64,000 bases of DNA from Vibrio sp. CDRSL-10 TSBA (GTDB taxonomy: Bacteria; Pseudomonadota; Gammaproteobacteria; Enterobacterales; Vibrionaceae): the NCBI GenBank assembly GCA_039696685.1, contig CP155566.1, positions 3,286,001 to 3,350,000 of the forward strand, written 5' to 3'. Positions 10,112 to 19,879 of the stretch are shown piece after piece. The position numbers and the translations under genes were made by a program. How positions within the stretch are numbered: the first letter of the stretch is position 1; each line of letters starts with the position of its first letter. The notes under the pieces were generated by a model. It made no database searches and was not told the origin of the DNA. It saw nothing but the letters and a program-made list of their open reading frames with translations.

Positions 10112-10942
10112 TTAGCAAGACAGCTGGCCGTCAAAAACATGCGTTGCAGGGCCGGTCATAAACAGCGGTTTACCCGGTCCTTTCCAGCTGATCACCAGAG
10201 AGCCGCCCGGTAAACTGACCGTGACGGTTTCATCCAGTAAGCCCTGAACAATACCGACCGCAACCGCGCCACAAGCGCCGCTGCCACAGGCCTGGGTTTC
10301 CCCGGCACCACGTTCATAGACACGCAGGTTGACCGCATTACGGTTTACGACCTGCATAAAGCCGGCATTAACCCGCTCAGGGAAACGCTCATGCGACTCC
10401 AGCAACGGACCCAGGGTTTCCACATTCGCGGTTTTGACATCGTCGACCACGGTCACCACGTGCGGGTTACCCATGCTGACTGCCCCACAGAACAGAGTCT
10501 GCTCACCAACGCGCATGATGTAGGTCTTTTCGGTCTGCTTGGCGCGGAACGGAATCTTATTCGGTTCGAACTCCGGCACTCCCATGTTAACGGTGATCTG
10601 ATCATCGTCTTCGACATTGAGCACCATTTTGCCTTTCTTGGTGCTGACGCTGATGCTGTACTTGTTGGTCAGCCCTTTCATGCGCACGAAACGGGCAAAG
10701 CAACGCGCACCATTACCACACTGTTCGACTTCGCTGCCATCGGCATTGAAAATTCGATAGTGAAAATCCGTTTCCGGATCATAAGGTGCTTCAACCACCA
10801 ACAGCTGGTCAAAACCCACCCCGGTATGACGATCCGCCAGACGGCGGATCAGGTCAGGGGAGAAGAAAACGTTCTGGGTAATGCAGTCCACGACCATAAA
10901 GTCATTACCCAAACCGTGCATTTTAGAAAAATGGAAATGCAT
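10112..10942 (-). CDS. dapF: Diaminopimelate epimerase
   Basis: A 276-residue PLP-independent epimerase that converts LL- to meso-diaminopimelate for lysine and peptidoglycan. The two catalytic cysteines are visible in the duplicated domains: [10 protein letters not shown] (about Cys75) and [11 protein letters not shown] (about Cys219). N-terminal [15 protein letters not shown] is typical. It follows lysA by 11 nt and precedes the DUF484 gene by 12 nt, so the two lysine-pathway genes share an operon. Confidence 0.95.
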   Translation of the reverse strand: MHFHFSKMHGLGNDFMVVDCITQNVFFSPDLIRRLADRHTGVGFDQLLVVEAPYDPETDFHYRIFNADGSEVEQCGNGARCFARFVRMKGLTNKYSISVSTKKGKMVLNVEDDDQITVNMGVPEFEPNKIPFRAKQTEKTYIMRVGEQTLFCGAVSMGNPHVVTVVDDVKTANVETLGPLLESHERFPERVNAGFMQVVNRNAVNLRVYERGAGETQACGSGACGAVAVGIVQGLLDETVTVSLPGGSLVISWKGPGKPLFMTGPATHVFDGQLSC

Positions 10943-10953
10943 AATGCGTCACT

Positions 10954-12208
10954 TTACTCCGGCAGAAGACTCTCAAGTGCCCACAGACTAGACAGCTCTT
11001 CACGCTGGCGCACTAAATGGGTTTTATCACCATCCACCATCACTTCAGCCGCACGCGTACGGGTGTTGTAGTTAGACGACATCACAAAACCATACGCACC
11101 GGCAGAAACGTACTGCCAGCAGATCACCCTGCTCGAGGACCAGCGCACGATCTTTACCCAGGAAGTCACCGGTTTCGCACACAGGACCCACCAGGTCATA
11201 AGTCAGCGCAGAGCCTTCACGCGGTGCAACCGGCACGATATCCTGCCACGCCTGGTACAGCGCCGGACGCATCAGATCGTTCATGGCCGCATCGATGATA
11301 GCGAAGTTTTTGTGCTCAGTATGCTTGAGGAATTCCACGCGGGTCAGCAGCACACCGGCGTTGGCCGCAATCGCCCGGCCCGGTTCAAAAATCAGTTCCA
11401 GATCCTGATGATTTTGCAGACGTGCCAGCAGAGCTTTAGCGTATTCCGATGGCTGAGGTGGCAGTTCGTTACGGTACACGACGCCAAGACCACCGCCGAC
11501 ATCCAGGTGTTTAATATGGATACCTTCCGCTTTCAGGCTGTCGATCAGCGCCAGCAGGCGATCCGTCGCATCAATAAACGGGTCGATTTCAGTCAGCTGT
11601 GAACCGATATGGCAGTCAATGCCGTGCACACTGATGTTATCCATACCCTGAGCAAGACGGTACACGTCCGCAGCGCGATCAAAAGTGATACCAAATTTGT
11701 TATCACGCAGACCGGTAGAGATGTAAGGGTGAGTTTTGGCATCCACGTCCGGGTTAATACGCAGTGACACCGGCGCTTTTACGCCCAGTTCAGCGGCAAC
11801 CGCGTTCAGACGAACCAGTTCCGGCTCCGACTCAACGTTAAAGCACTTAATGTTAAGCTCCAGCGCACGCTTCATTTCTGCCGCGGTTTTACCCACGCCG
11901 GAAAAAACCACTTTAGCCGGATCGCCACCTGCTGCAACCACGCGTTCCAGTTCACCGCCGGATACGATATCAAAGCCTGAACCAAGACGAGCCAGAGTGT
12001 TGAGCACCCCAAGGTTCGAGTTGGCTTTCACTGCGTAGCAGACCAGATGCGGATGATCGCCGACCGACTTGTCAAAGGCGTGCCAGTGACGCTCCAGAGT
12101 CGCGCGAGAATACACATACAGAGGTGTACCGTAGTTCTCAGCCAATTGAGACAGTGAAACGTTTTCCGCCCAAAGTTGGCCATCATCCTGATAATTGAAG
12201 TAATCCAA
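10954..12208 (-). CDS. lysA: Diaminopimelate decarboxylase (frameshifted in this sequence)
   Basis: PLP-dependent enzyme of about 417 residues that makes L-lysine from meso-diaminopimelate. [12 protein letters not shown] holds the PLP lysine; [31 protein letters not shown] and [14 protein letters not shown] are the fold III motifs. The frame breaks at 11106-11108; taking out one A (GAAAC to GAAC on plus) joins EQGDLLAVR to [16 protein letters not shown] and the normal C-terminus ending in LLPE. The downstream frame supplies active-site residues of the dimer partner, so truncation would inactivate it. Transcribed from upstream of lptM. Confidence 0.92.
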
Positions 12209-12238
12209 AATACTTTCCCTTAATATAATTGTTTGAAT

Positions 12239-12355
12239 TTACTGACTTTGTTCGCTCTTTTGAGCATCATCAGGCATGTACAGCGGGCCTGTTTGACCGC
12301 AGCCTGCCAGCGTCATAACGGACAACAAAAACAGTGCGGTGATGGACTTTTTCAT
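12239..12355 (-). CDS. lptM: LPS assembly lipoprotein LptM (YifL)
   Basis: A 38-residue lipoprotein: signal MKKSITALFLLSVMTLAGCGQ with the lipobox LAGC, then the conserved GQTGPLYMPDD. This is LptM (formerly YifL/LppL), which assists maturation of the LPS translocon LptDE. It sits directly upstream of lysA-dapF as in enterobacteria. A longer reading frame extends to 12568 but the lipoprotein signal fixes the start at 12355. Confidence 0.88.
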   Translation of the reverse strand: MKKSITALFLLSVMTLAGCGQTGPLYMPDDAQKSEQSQ

Positions 12356-12430
12356 TTTGCATATCGTGCTTATTGAATCAATGCCCCCTATAATCGCACC
12401 ACAATCAGGAAAAGCAATAGGATAGACAGG

Positions 12431-12746
12431 ATGAACGAGACTGAATTTCATCAACTGGTGGACAGCCAGATGCAAATCATTGAAGAAGCCATTGATGATT
12501 CCGGCGCGGACATCGACTACGAGACCAGTGGCAACGTGATGACACTGGAATTTGAAGACCGCAGCCAAATCATCATCAACCGTCAGGAAACCGATGAAAG
12601 AAATCTGGCTGGCCTCAAAATCCGGCGGTTTTCATTTTCAGTGGCACGATGAACAGTGGATCTGCTCCAAAACCGGCACTGAATTTTTCACCATGGTCAA
12701 ACAAGAGTGTGAAAAACACGCCGGCGAAAGTATCGACTGGGAATAA
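12431..12746 (+). CDS. cyaY: Frataxin homologue CyaY (frameshifted in this sequence)
   Basis: About 104 residues after correction. CyaY is the bacterial frataxin, an acidic iron-binding regulator of Fe-S cluster assembly. The start [14 protein letters not shown] and the acidic helix [14 protein letters not shown] are seen, then [20 protein letters not shown]. The frame breaks at 12588-12590. Removing one A (GAAAC to GAAC) gives [20 protein letters not shown], the most conserved frataxin sheet. Convergent with cyaA, with which it shares a bidirectional terminator. Confidence 0.9.
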
Positions 12747-12754
12747 AACGCAAA

Positions 12755-12780
12755 AAGAGCACCTGAGGTGCTCTTTTTTT
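12755..12780. terminator. Bidirectional terminator cyaY/cyaA
   Basis: Hairpin AGAGCACCTGAGGTGCTCT with a run of A on the left and of T on the right, so it works for cyaY on plus and cyaA on minus. Confidence 0.85.
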
Positions 12781-12803
12781 ATCGCTCATTTTCCGCGCTG
12801 CGT

Positions 12804-15332
12804 TCAGACATTGACCGCTTTGGAAGGTCTGGAATAGACCGCCGAATCGTTGCGGTACGGAGCCACGTAACTGGCACCCTCTTCCGGATGCACTATCTGA
12901 TAATACTGCGGCAGGTTGAAGTTAATCAGTTTCGCGGCCAGTTGGTTATCATCCCGCACCGAGGTATAGAAGCTGTTCACACTGGCAATCATGTCATCTT
13001 TCTCGCCGCTGAACTGGTGGTATATCTCCACCCGGTTGGTTTCATCCAGCACATAGATGTTGAAGCCTTTTTCAGTGTCTTCAAAGAAGAACTGCACCAG
13101 ACCCTCACTGGCAAAACCGTCAACCACATCCGGCAACTGATAATCCTGATCTCGATCCAGCATCAGCAGCGGTGAACCTTTGAGCTTATTGGTGGAAATA
13201 CTGCGGTAGAAATCGACCGAGTTTTCCAGACGTTGCACCGACACGCCGCGCCGTTCAAAGAACAAGCCGTACATCTGAGCCCCGATACGCAGCGCTTTGA
13301 AGCGGCGGCGTTTTTCCTGCTCGACCGGTTTGAGACGCAGATCGATGCACTCCGCCAACAGCTGATAAACCAGATTACGCATTACACCACGCAGGTTCTT
13401 GCTGTAACAGAACACATCGACCGACTCCGGCGGCAAGGCATCCTGGTGCATTTTGCCGAGCACAGTTTTCAGTGCATCCAGCATCGCGGTCTCGCCTTTA
13501 AAATGCAGGGTACGCACTTCCTGCCACGAGTTACGGTAGACCAGATCAACACTGCCCACCAGGCACTGCTGCTCGCGGCCAAAACTGAAGATGTCGGCGT
13601 TTTTCAAATCCACTTTGAGCGACTTGCCGCTCAGCTCCACTGTCGGGTCATTCTCGAAGTTAATGAACATCGCCAGCTGGCTGATTTCACACGGACTCGC
13701 CAGCGCTGCCATAGTCGGACGGCGTTTGTGCAGCGAGAAGGTGTTACGCAAGTCACTCATCATCTGATAGAACTTGTCGATATCGAGATGCGCTTCACGC
13801 ACCACAGAGTGCAAACGGGTCGACTCCGTGATCAGGCCGTTGAAAAACGCCCACGCGACCAGCTTGCTGAGATATTCATTGTGCTCCAGGTAAGGCTGAC
13901 CAATGATTTGATGCGCCACCAGCGGCTGTTTATACAGATACCAGCCCGCCTTGTTGGTCCGGCCCGGGCAGACTTCGATAAAGGTCAGGTCCGGCTCATG
14001 TAAGTCCGGTGAAATCTGCGGGTTGAGCAAGGTCACTTTACCCGGCAACACCTCAAAGGCAGCATACAGCTTACGCGCCAGAATCGAGATGTCCTGCGGA
14101 CTGATCGCCGAGGTAATATCATTGCGCCGTGCAAACTGAATCAGGTTACGGTAGCTGACCATCAGTGCATCCAGCAACGCGTGGTGCACCCCTTTAACCT
14201 GTTCCACTTTCCAGTTACGGCGATTATCGAGCTCTTCGATCGTCGCTTTATCCCAGTGCCAGTGCTGCACCATCTCGGTCAGCGCTTCACGGCGCCAGGC
14301 TACCGAACCGACACCCGGTTCACGGGACAGCTTTTCGTGGGTTTTAAGATAGAAACAGCGCCGCACTAAATCGAGACGGGCATGATCACCGATCCGCTCC
14401 AGGTAACAGGTCACCTTGGCCAGCATCAGATAATAGGCATCCATACTGTACAGGTCCGGTTCATGGGCGAAGAAACGGCGCTTGGTATCAATACTGAGCA
14501 GTTGGGTATGCGGGTACTCCCACGAATACGCCTCAAGCAACGTCGCTTTCAGCACCGATTTATACGGCGAATCGATACTCTTATACAGCTGCCATAAATT
14601 GGCACCAAAGTACTCTTCGGCCGGAATCCGGTTAAGGCGGCCAAAGTCAATCCATTCGCTGCAATCGATATAATCGTTGCTGCACAGCTGCTTAACGTAT
14701 TCGTCGTAGCACTCTTCCATTTCCGGTGGCACGATTTGCCACAACAGGCGTTTACCGGCCAGACGTACCGCCGAGCGGTAGAATTCATCCAGCAGCAGTA
14801 AGTGCTGGGACGAACCGCAGTTTTCGCCGGTCATCTCATCGGACTGATTATGACGGAAGCGTTCCTCATCCATGATAAAGAAGTTGGCTTCCACACCCTG
14901 ACTTTTCGCCCAGTCGGTGATCAGTAAACATTTATTGCTCAGGCAGTCACGTGCGTCGCAATCCATGTCCGCTTCCACACACACCCAGATATCGAGATCG
15001 CTCGAGGTACTCTGACCGATCGATGAAGTACTGCCCATTGTATAGAGACCTAAAATCTCAGGTTGGGCGGCACTGAGCAGCGGCAGGCCAAGGGTCAGTT
15101 CGGTATCGTCAACAAACTGTTGCTGAATGTCATTCAGGGAAAACTGGTGAATACCGTACGGTACCTGGTCAGCGTAATAGCCGGGGATCAGAGGATGGTT
15201 GTAGTGCAGCAGGGCCGGGATCAGATGAAAAACACGCTGACCTTGTAAATCCATAAGCGCCAGCGCCCGCTCAGTGCGTTGCCGGTTCAGCTTATCTAAT
15301 CTCTGTAATAAGGTCTTGGTGTAAGCCTGCAA
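12804..15332 (-). CDS. cyaA: Class I adenylate cyclase
   Basis: Class I (enterobacterial) adenylate cyclase of about 842 residues. The catalytic N-terminal domain shows TMGSTSSIGQSTSSDLDIWVC (nucleotidyltransferase motif, near residue 100), EEYFGANLWQLYKSIDSPYK and LLEAYSWEYP. The C-terminal half is the regulatory region sensing PTS EIIA-Glc. I prefer a TTG start at 15332 because AAGGGA lies 7 nt upstream and E. coli cyaA also uses TTG. An ATG at 15356 lacks a Shine-Dalgarno. It makes the cAMP that the CRP sites in the ara region and spf need. Divergent from hemC, with a 350-bp shared regulatory region. Confidence 0.93.
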   Translation of the reverse strand: MQAYTKTLLQRLDKLNRQRTERALALMDLQGQRVFHLIPALLHYNHPLIPGYYADQVPYGIHQFSLNDIQQQFVDDTELTLGLPLLSAAQPEILGLYTMGSTSSIGQSTSSDLDIWVCVEADMDCDARDCLSNKCLLITDWAKSQGVEANFFIMDEERFRHNQSDEMTGENCGSSQHLLLLDEFYRSAVRLAGKRLLWQIVPPEMEECYDEYVKQLCSNDYIDCSEWIDFGRLNRIPAEEYFGANLWQLYKSIDSPYKSVLKATLLEAYSWEYPHTQLLSIDTKRRFFAHEPDLYSMDAYYLMLAKVTCYLERIGDHARLDLVRRCFYLKTHEKLSREPGVGSVAWRREALTEMVQHWHWDKATIEELDNRRNWKVEQVKGVHHALLDALMVSYRNLIQFARRNDITSAISPQDISILARKLYAAFEVLPGKVTLLNPQISPDLHEPDLTFIEVCPGRTNKAGWYLYKQPLVAHQIIGQPYLEHNEYLSKLVAWAFFNGLITESTRLHSVVREAHLDIDKFYQMMSDLRNTFSLHKRRPTMAALASPCEISQLAMFINFENDPTVELSGKSLKVDLKNADIFSFGREQQCLVGSVDLVYRNSWQEVRTLHFKGETAMLDALKTVLGKMHQDALPPESVDVFCYSKNLRGVMRNLVYQLLAECIDLRLKPVEQEKRRRFKALRIGAQMYGLFFERRGVSVQRLENSVDFYRSISTNKLKGSPLLMLDRDQDYQLPDVVDGFASEGLVQFFFEDTEKGFNIYVLDETNRVEIYHQFSGEKDDMIASVNSFYTSVRDDNQLAAKLINFNLPQYYQIVHPEEGASYVAPYRNDSAVYSRPSKAVNV

Positions 15333-15400
15333 GGTCAGTTCCCTTGATTGAAACATAAATGCACAATTTGACTGCGTTTTGCGCAAAACAGCCAACAAAA

Positions 15401-15416
15401 CGTGATCAATTTAACA
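15401..15416. promoter_or_regulatory. Possible CRP site in the cyaA-hemC intergenic region
   Basis: CGTGATCAATTTAACA: one good half-site (GTGA) and one poor half (TAACA) with the 6-bp spacer of CRP. E. coli cyaA is repressed by CRP-cAMP, so a site upstream of cyaA is plausible. The rest of the 15357-15684 gap has AT-rich stretches suited to divergent promoters, but I see no other clear motif. Confidence 0.35.
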
Positions 15417-15684
15417 CTTTAATTTGTGTTGGTAAAGCGTCTGCTCTGCGGTTAACACTAAAGTCGTATTAATCACGATACGCCAAATTCAGAGTCGGCA
15501 TAGTGTCCACGCTAAGCAGCACTTTTTAATAATAGCTCAGTTTATAAACGAGAGCCTAATCACACAATTTTGTACTGCTGTTACAGCGGCGCGCAGCAAA
15601 ACGGCCGGGCGGTGATCTTGTAGTGAGAAATTTCTGTCCGAAATGGTAGGATGAAGCCATTGTTGACTGTCAAACGGGAATATC

Positions 15685-16624
15685 ATGACCTCTACCACCC
15701 CAATCCGAATCGCGACGCGCCAGAGTCCACTCGCCCTGTGGCAAGCCCATTACGTCAAAGATGCACTGCAGGCGGCCCACCCCGGTCTGGAAGTGGAACT
15801 GGTCACCATGGTGACCCGCGGCGACATTATTCTGGATACCCCACTGGCCAAAGTCGGGGGGAAAGGGTTGTTCGTTAAAGAGCTGGAAGTGGCCATGCTG
15901 GAAGGACGTGCCGATCTCGCCGTGCACTCAATGAAAGATGTTCCGGTCGACTTCCCCGAAGGCCTCGGCCTGGTCACCATTTGTGAACGTGAAGACCCGC
16001 GTGATGCCTTCGTGTCAAACCAATACACGTCACTTGATGAGCTGCCACAAGGCGCTGTGGTCGGTACCTGCAGCCTGCGCCGCCAGTGTCAGCTCAAAGA
16101 AGCGCGGCCGGATCTGGTGATCAAAGAGCTGCGCGGCAATGTCGGCACCCGCCTTGGCAAACTCGATGCCGGTGAATATGACGCGATTATTCTCGCCGCA
16201 GCCGGTCTGAAACGTCTCAAACTGGAACAGCGTATCCGCAGCCTGATTGAGCCGGAACAATCCCTGCCGGCAGTCGGCCAGGGCGCGGTCGGTATCGAAT
16301 GTCGTCTCGACGATGAACGCCTGCGTAACCTGCTGGCACCACTCAGTCACGCCGACACAACTGACCGTGTATTGTGTGAGCGCGCCATGAACCTGACCCT
16401 GGAAGGCGGCTGTCAGGTGCCAATCGGCAGCTATGCTCTGCTTGACGGCGATAACCTGTGGCTGCGTGCCCTGGTCGGTGAACCGGATGGCTCACTGATT
16501 GTGCGCGGTGAAATCCGCGGTCCGCGTCAGGATGCAGAAACGCCTCGGGGTCGAGCTCGCCAACCAGCTGCTTGACGACGGCGCGCGCGATATTCTGACC
16601 AAGCTGTACGCCGAGCACGAGTAA
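15685..16624 (+). CDS. hemC: Porphobilinogen deaminase (frameshifted in this sequence)
   Basis: Hydroxymethylbilane synthase of about 312 residues, third step of heme synthesis. N-terminal [23 protein letters not shown], the arginine-rich [11 protein letters not shown], and the dipyrromethane-binding Cys in [10 protein letters not shown] (about residue 243) are all present. The frame breaks at 16538-16540; removing one A (GAAAC to GAAC) turns QDAETPRG into [19 protein letters not shown] and the protein then runs to the TAA at 16622, 4 nt before hemD. First gene of hemCDXY. Confidence 0.93.
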
Positions 16625-16628
16625 CGCG

Positions 16629-17357
16629 ATGGCGGTACTGGTGACACGCCCGGACATCCAGGGCAAGGAGCTGTGTCAGCAACTGATCGCGATCGGTATC
16701 CCTGCCCTGCACCAGCCCCTGATCGGGATCGAAGCCGGTGCCGATTTACCTCAACTGCCACAGGCCCTGCAGCACTGTGATTACGTGCTGGCCGTCAGCC
16801 AGCACGCGGTGTTACTGAGCCAGCAATTTCTCCGCGCTCAGCAGCTGAAATGGCCCGCCTCCCCCCGATACCTTGCCGTTGGTCAAAAAACTGCACAGCT
16901 TTTAAGCAAAGTCTGTGAGCAACCAGTACACTACCCGGACATCAGCGACAGCGAACATCTGCTCGCCCTGCCGGAATTGCATCATGTACAAGGTCAACGG
17001 ATCGAAATTCTGCGCGGCAACGGTGGCCGGGAATTGATTTACGACACTCTGTGTGCTCGTGGCGCCATGGTACGTTACCGTGAAGTGTATCAGCGTGTAG
17101 ACTTGCCGTTCAGCGCGCCAACCAGTGTGGCTCGCTGGCAACAGGCGCAGGTTGACACGCTGGTCATCACCAGCAGTCATCAGCTGATGTTTTTTGTTTC
17201 GCAACTGACCGGGGCAGACCTGAACTGGGCCCTGAGTCTGAAATTACTGGTTCCCAGTGACCGAATCGCCCACGACGCCCAGCGCCTGGGATTCAGCCAT
17301 GTCGTGACCACAGGAAGTGCGGCGAACCAAGATTTAGTGGCGGCTCTCCAGCCTTAA
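16629..17357 (+). CDS. hemD: Uroporphyrinogen-III synthase
   Basis: A 242-residue HemD, which closes and inverts ring D of hydroxymethylbilane. N-terminal MAVLVTRPDIQGKELCQQL and the C-terminal VTTGSAANQDLVAAL are typical; the family is weakly conserved overall. It begins 4 nt after hemC stops and precedes hemX, the standard gamma-proteobacterial hemCDXY order. Confidence 0.9.
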   Translation: MAVLVTRPDIQGKELCQQLIAIGIPALHQPLIGIEAGADLPQLPQALQHCDYVLAVSQHAVLLSQQFLRAQQLKWPASPRYLAVGQKTAQLLSKVCEQPVHYPDISDSEHLLALPELHHVQGQRIEILRGNGGRELIYDTLCARGAMVRYREVYQRVDLPFSAPTSVARWQQAQVDTLVITSSHQLMFFVSQLTGADLNWALSLKLLVPSDRIAHDAQRLGFSHVVTTGSAANQDLVAALQP

Positions 17358-17375
17358 CACACAGGACTCTTAGCA

Positions 17376-18578
17376 ATGACAAGTAAAAAAGATAATCCAC
17401 AGCAGGAACCTGAACAGTCATCCGTACCTGCTGCTGATTCCAGCGTGCAAACCTCAGCCCGGGACGCAAACGACGCCAGCACAGCCAACGCTGGCAGCGA
17501 AACTGCCGCGGCAAAGCCGGCGGACAGCGAGGCAAGCGTGACCGAGAAACAGGCCAAACGCGGTGTCAAACTGGGCACGATTGCGATTGTACTGGCGATT
17601 CTTTTTGGTGGCGGCCTGACCCTGCACAGCCAGCAGCAACAGGCGCAGTACCAGGCGCAAATTAAAGCGCTGCAAACCGAACTGACCCAGACCCGCGCCA
17701 GCATCGATCAGAAGCTGGCCGATGCGAAGCAGCAAGCTGTCGAGCACGCCAACCAAGTCACCCACCGCGCGGAAGTGGTGCTGACCCAGCAGCAGAAAAC
17801 CATCGAAAGCCTGCAGGTGGCCGTCGCCGACATGAAAGGCCGTCGTCCCAATGACTGGCTGCTGGCCGAAGCCGACTATCTGGTCAAACTGGCCGGAAGG
17901 AAACTGTTCCTTGAACACGATGTGGAAAGCGCCACTCAGCTGATGGAAAGTGCCGACCAGCGTATCGCGGCCCTTAACGATCCGAGTCTGACCCCGCTGC
18001 GTAAAGCGATGGCAAACGACATCACCAAATTAAAAACCATTCCGCTGCTTGACCGTGACGGTCTGGTGCTGCGCCTGATCAGTCTGCAACAGCAGGTTGA
18101 CCATCTGCCGCTCGCCAACGCGATTCTGCCGCAAGCGGCACAGCAAGAGCAGCAAACCGTCTCAGAAGACATCAACAACTGGCAGCAGAACCTGATGACA
18201 TCGCTGAAAGATTTCGCCGATAACTTCATCACTTTCCGCACCCGCGATGGCAATGTGGTGCCCCTGCTGTCACCGGAGCAACACTTTTACCTCCAGGAGA
18301 ATCTGAAAGCCAAGCTCGAGACCGCCATCAAAGCGGTATACGCAGAAAACCAGGAGATGTACACCACCGCTCTGTCCACCGCTGCCCAGTGGTCCGGCTC
18401 ATTCTTTAACCTTGATGACAGCCAGGTGACGGCGTTCAGTGGCACGCTTGAGCAACTGGGCAAGCAGAAGGTCCAGGTCGAATATCCGGTTAAACTGGAA
18501 ACGCAGAAACAACTCAGTGACGTGATCAGTGAACGTCTGCGCCGCTCCATCAGCTCGATGACGACGGAGGAGAAATAA
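17376..18578 (+). CDS. hemX: HemX (uroporphyrinogen-III C-methyltransferase-like membrane protein)
   Basis: A 400-residue protein: an Ala/Ser/Asp-rich disordered N-terminus (about 1-60), one transmembrane helix (IAIVLAILFGGGLTL, about 65-85), a coiled coil (about 85-150) and the HemX domain (NDWLLAEADYLVKLAGRKLFLEHD). Despite the database name, HemX has no shown methyltransferase motif; the role in heme synthesis is unclear. It overlaps hemY by one base (TAATG). Confidence 0.88.
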   Translation: MTSKKDNPQQEPEQSSVPAADSSVQTSARDANDASTANAGSETAAAKPADSEASVTEKQAKRGVKLGTIAIVLAILFGGGLTLHSQQQQAQYQAQIKALQTELTQTRASIDQKLADAKQQAVEHANQVTHRAEVVLTQQQKTIESLQVAVADMKGRRPNDWLLAEADYLVKLAGRKLFLEHDVESATQLMESADQRIAALNDPSLTPLRKAMANDITKLKTIPLLDRDGLVLRLISLQQQVDHLPLANAILPQAAQQEQQTVSEDINNWQQNLMTSLKDFADNFITFRTRDGNVVPLLSPEQHFYLQENLKAKLETAIKAVYAENQEMYTTALSTAAQWSGSFFNLDDSQVTAFSGTLEQLGKQKVQVEYPVKLETQKQLSDVISERLRRSISSMTTEEK

Positions 18579-19760
18579 TGGTCAGATTACTGTTTCTGTT
18601 CATTGTACTCGGCGCCGGCCTGTTTGCCGGCACCCAGTATGCCGGTCAGCAGGGTTACGTGCTGATTTCAGTGGCTGAACACACGATCGAAATGAGCGTC
18701 ACCACCCTGGTTATCTTTGTGATTGCCGCTCTGGCCGGTCTGTTTGCTCTGGAGTATGTGGTCAAGAAGCTGATTTACGCCAGCTCATCGACCTGGAACT
18801 GGTTCAGTGTGCGCAAGATGAAGCGCTCCCGTCGTTATACCAACGAAGCCATCATCAAGCTGCTGGAAGGCGACTGGAAACAGGCCGAGAAAAAGGTCAC
18901 CCGCTGGGCCAACCATCATGACATGCCTCTGCTGTGCTACCTGGTGGCCTCCGAGGCCGCAAACGGCATGGGTGATCGCAGCAAACGTGACCACTATCTG
19001 GAGCTGGCCGCTCAACAGGACAATGCCACTCTGGCGGTCGAGCTGACCCGCGCCAAGCAACAGATCAGTGACGGTGAATTGCAGGCGGCACAAAGCACGC
19101 TGAGTGCGCTGCAAAAACAATATCCGGATAATACAGTGCTGCTCAACCTGCTCAAGCAGACCTATCTGCAGCGTAAGGAGTGGCAAGCGCTGCTTGATCT
19201 GCTGCCGAAACTGGTCAAGACCAAACATGTCAACCAGCAGGAAGCTGATGCGCTGACCACCACCGCTCAGCAGGGATTACTGGAAAGCATTGCCAGCCAG
19301 CAAGGCAGCGAAGGGCTGATCAGCCACTGGAACGGACTCAGCCGCAAACAGCAGGCAGAGCCGCAACTGGTGCTGGCGTTTATTCAGCAGCTGATTAAGC
19401 GCAAAGCAGACCATGAAGCCTTCACCCTGATTAAGGAAAACCTGCATAAGCACCGCTCAGCGGAGCTGTACAGCCTGCTGGCAGAAACTCAACCTCGCGG
19501 ACCGCCATCCGGCGATTATTCTGCTGCAAGAAGCCTTGCAGCGTGACGGTAACAATGCCGAAGCGCACAGCGCACTTGGCCAGCTCTATCTGCGTGAGCA
19601 ACAGTGGCAACTGGCGCAGCAGCATCTGGAAACGGCGCTGTCACAACGCTCAAGTATTTCCGATTACGCTTATCTGGCCGATGCCCTGGAAAAACAGCAT
19701 CTGACCAAGGCGGCGCATGAAGTGACCCGCAAAGCGCTGACGCTGCTTGAATCGGCCTGA
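18578..19760 (+). CDS. hemY: HemY, TPR membrane protein (frameshifted in this sequence)
   Basis: About 393 residues after correction: two N-terminal transmembrane helices (LLFLFIVLGAGLFAG and TTLVIFVIAALAGLFALEYVV) then a cytoplasmic TPR-like domain with LKQTYLQRKEWQALLDLLPKL. The frame breaks at 19485-19487; removing one A (GAAAC to GAAC) converts LLAETQPRG into LLAELNLADRHPAIILLQEAL and joins the C-terminal TPR units. Co-transcribed with hemX. This is the enterobacterial-type HemY of unknown role, not the protoporphyrinogen oxidase of Gram-positives. Confidence 0.88.
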
Positions 19761-19805
19761 TTAGCCGCCAGGTGGCAACCCGCCCGCGCGACAGTACAAA
19801 CAAAA

Positions 19806-19832
19806 AACCAGCGTATCAACGCTGGTTTTTTT
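19806..19832. terminator. Bidirectional terminator hemY/hemN
   Basis: AAACCAGCGT-ATCA-ACGCTGGTTT hairpin flanked by A and T runs, between the convergent hemCDXY operon and hemN. Confidence 0.85.
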
Positions 19833-19879
19833 ATCGGCTTGCGCTTTTAGCGCACCACACTTTGAGCATGGTGAAGTCG

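Noticed and set aside
12239..12568. 109-residue version of LptM
   Set aside because: The extension overlaps cyaY on the opposite strand and would bury the lipoprotein signal peptide inside the protein.
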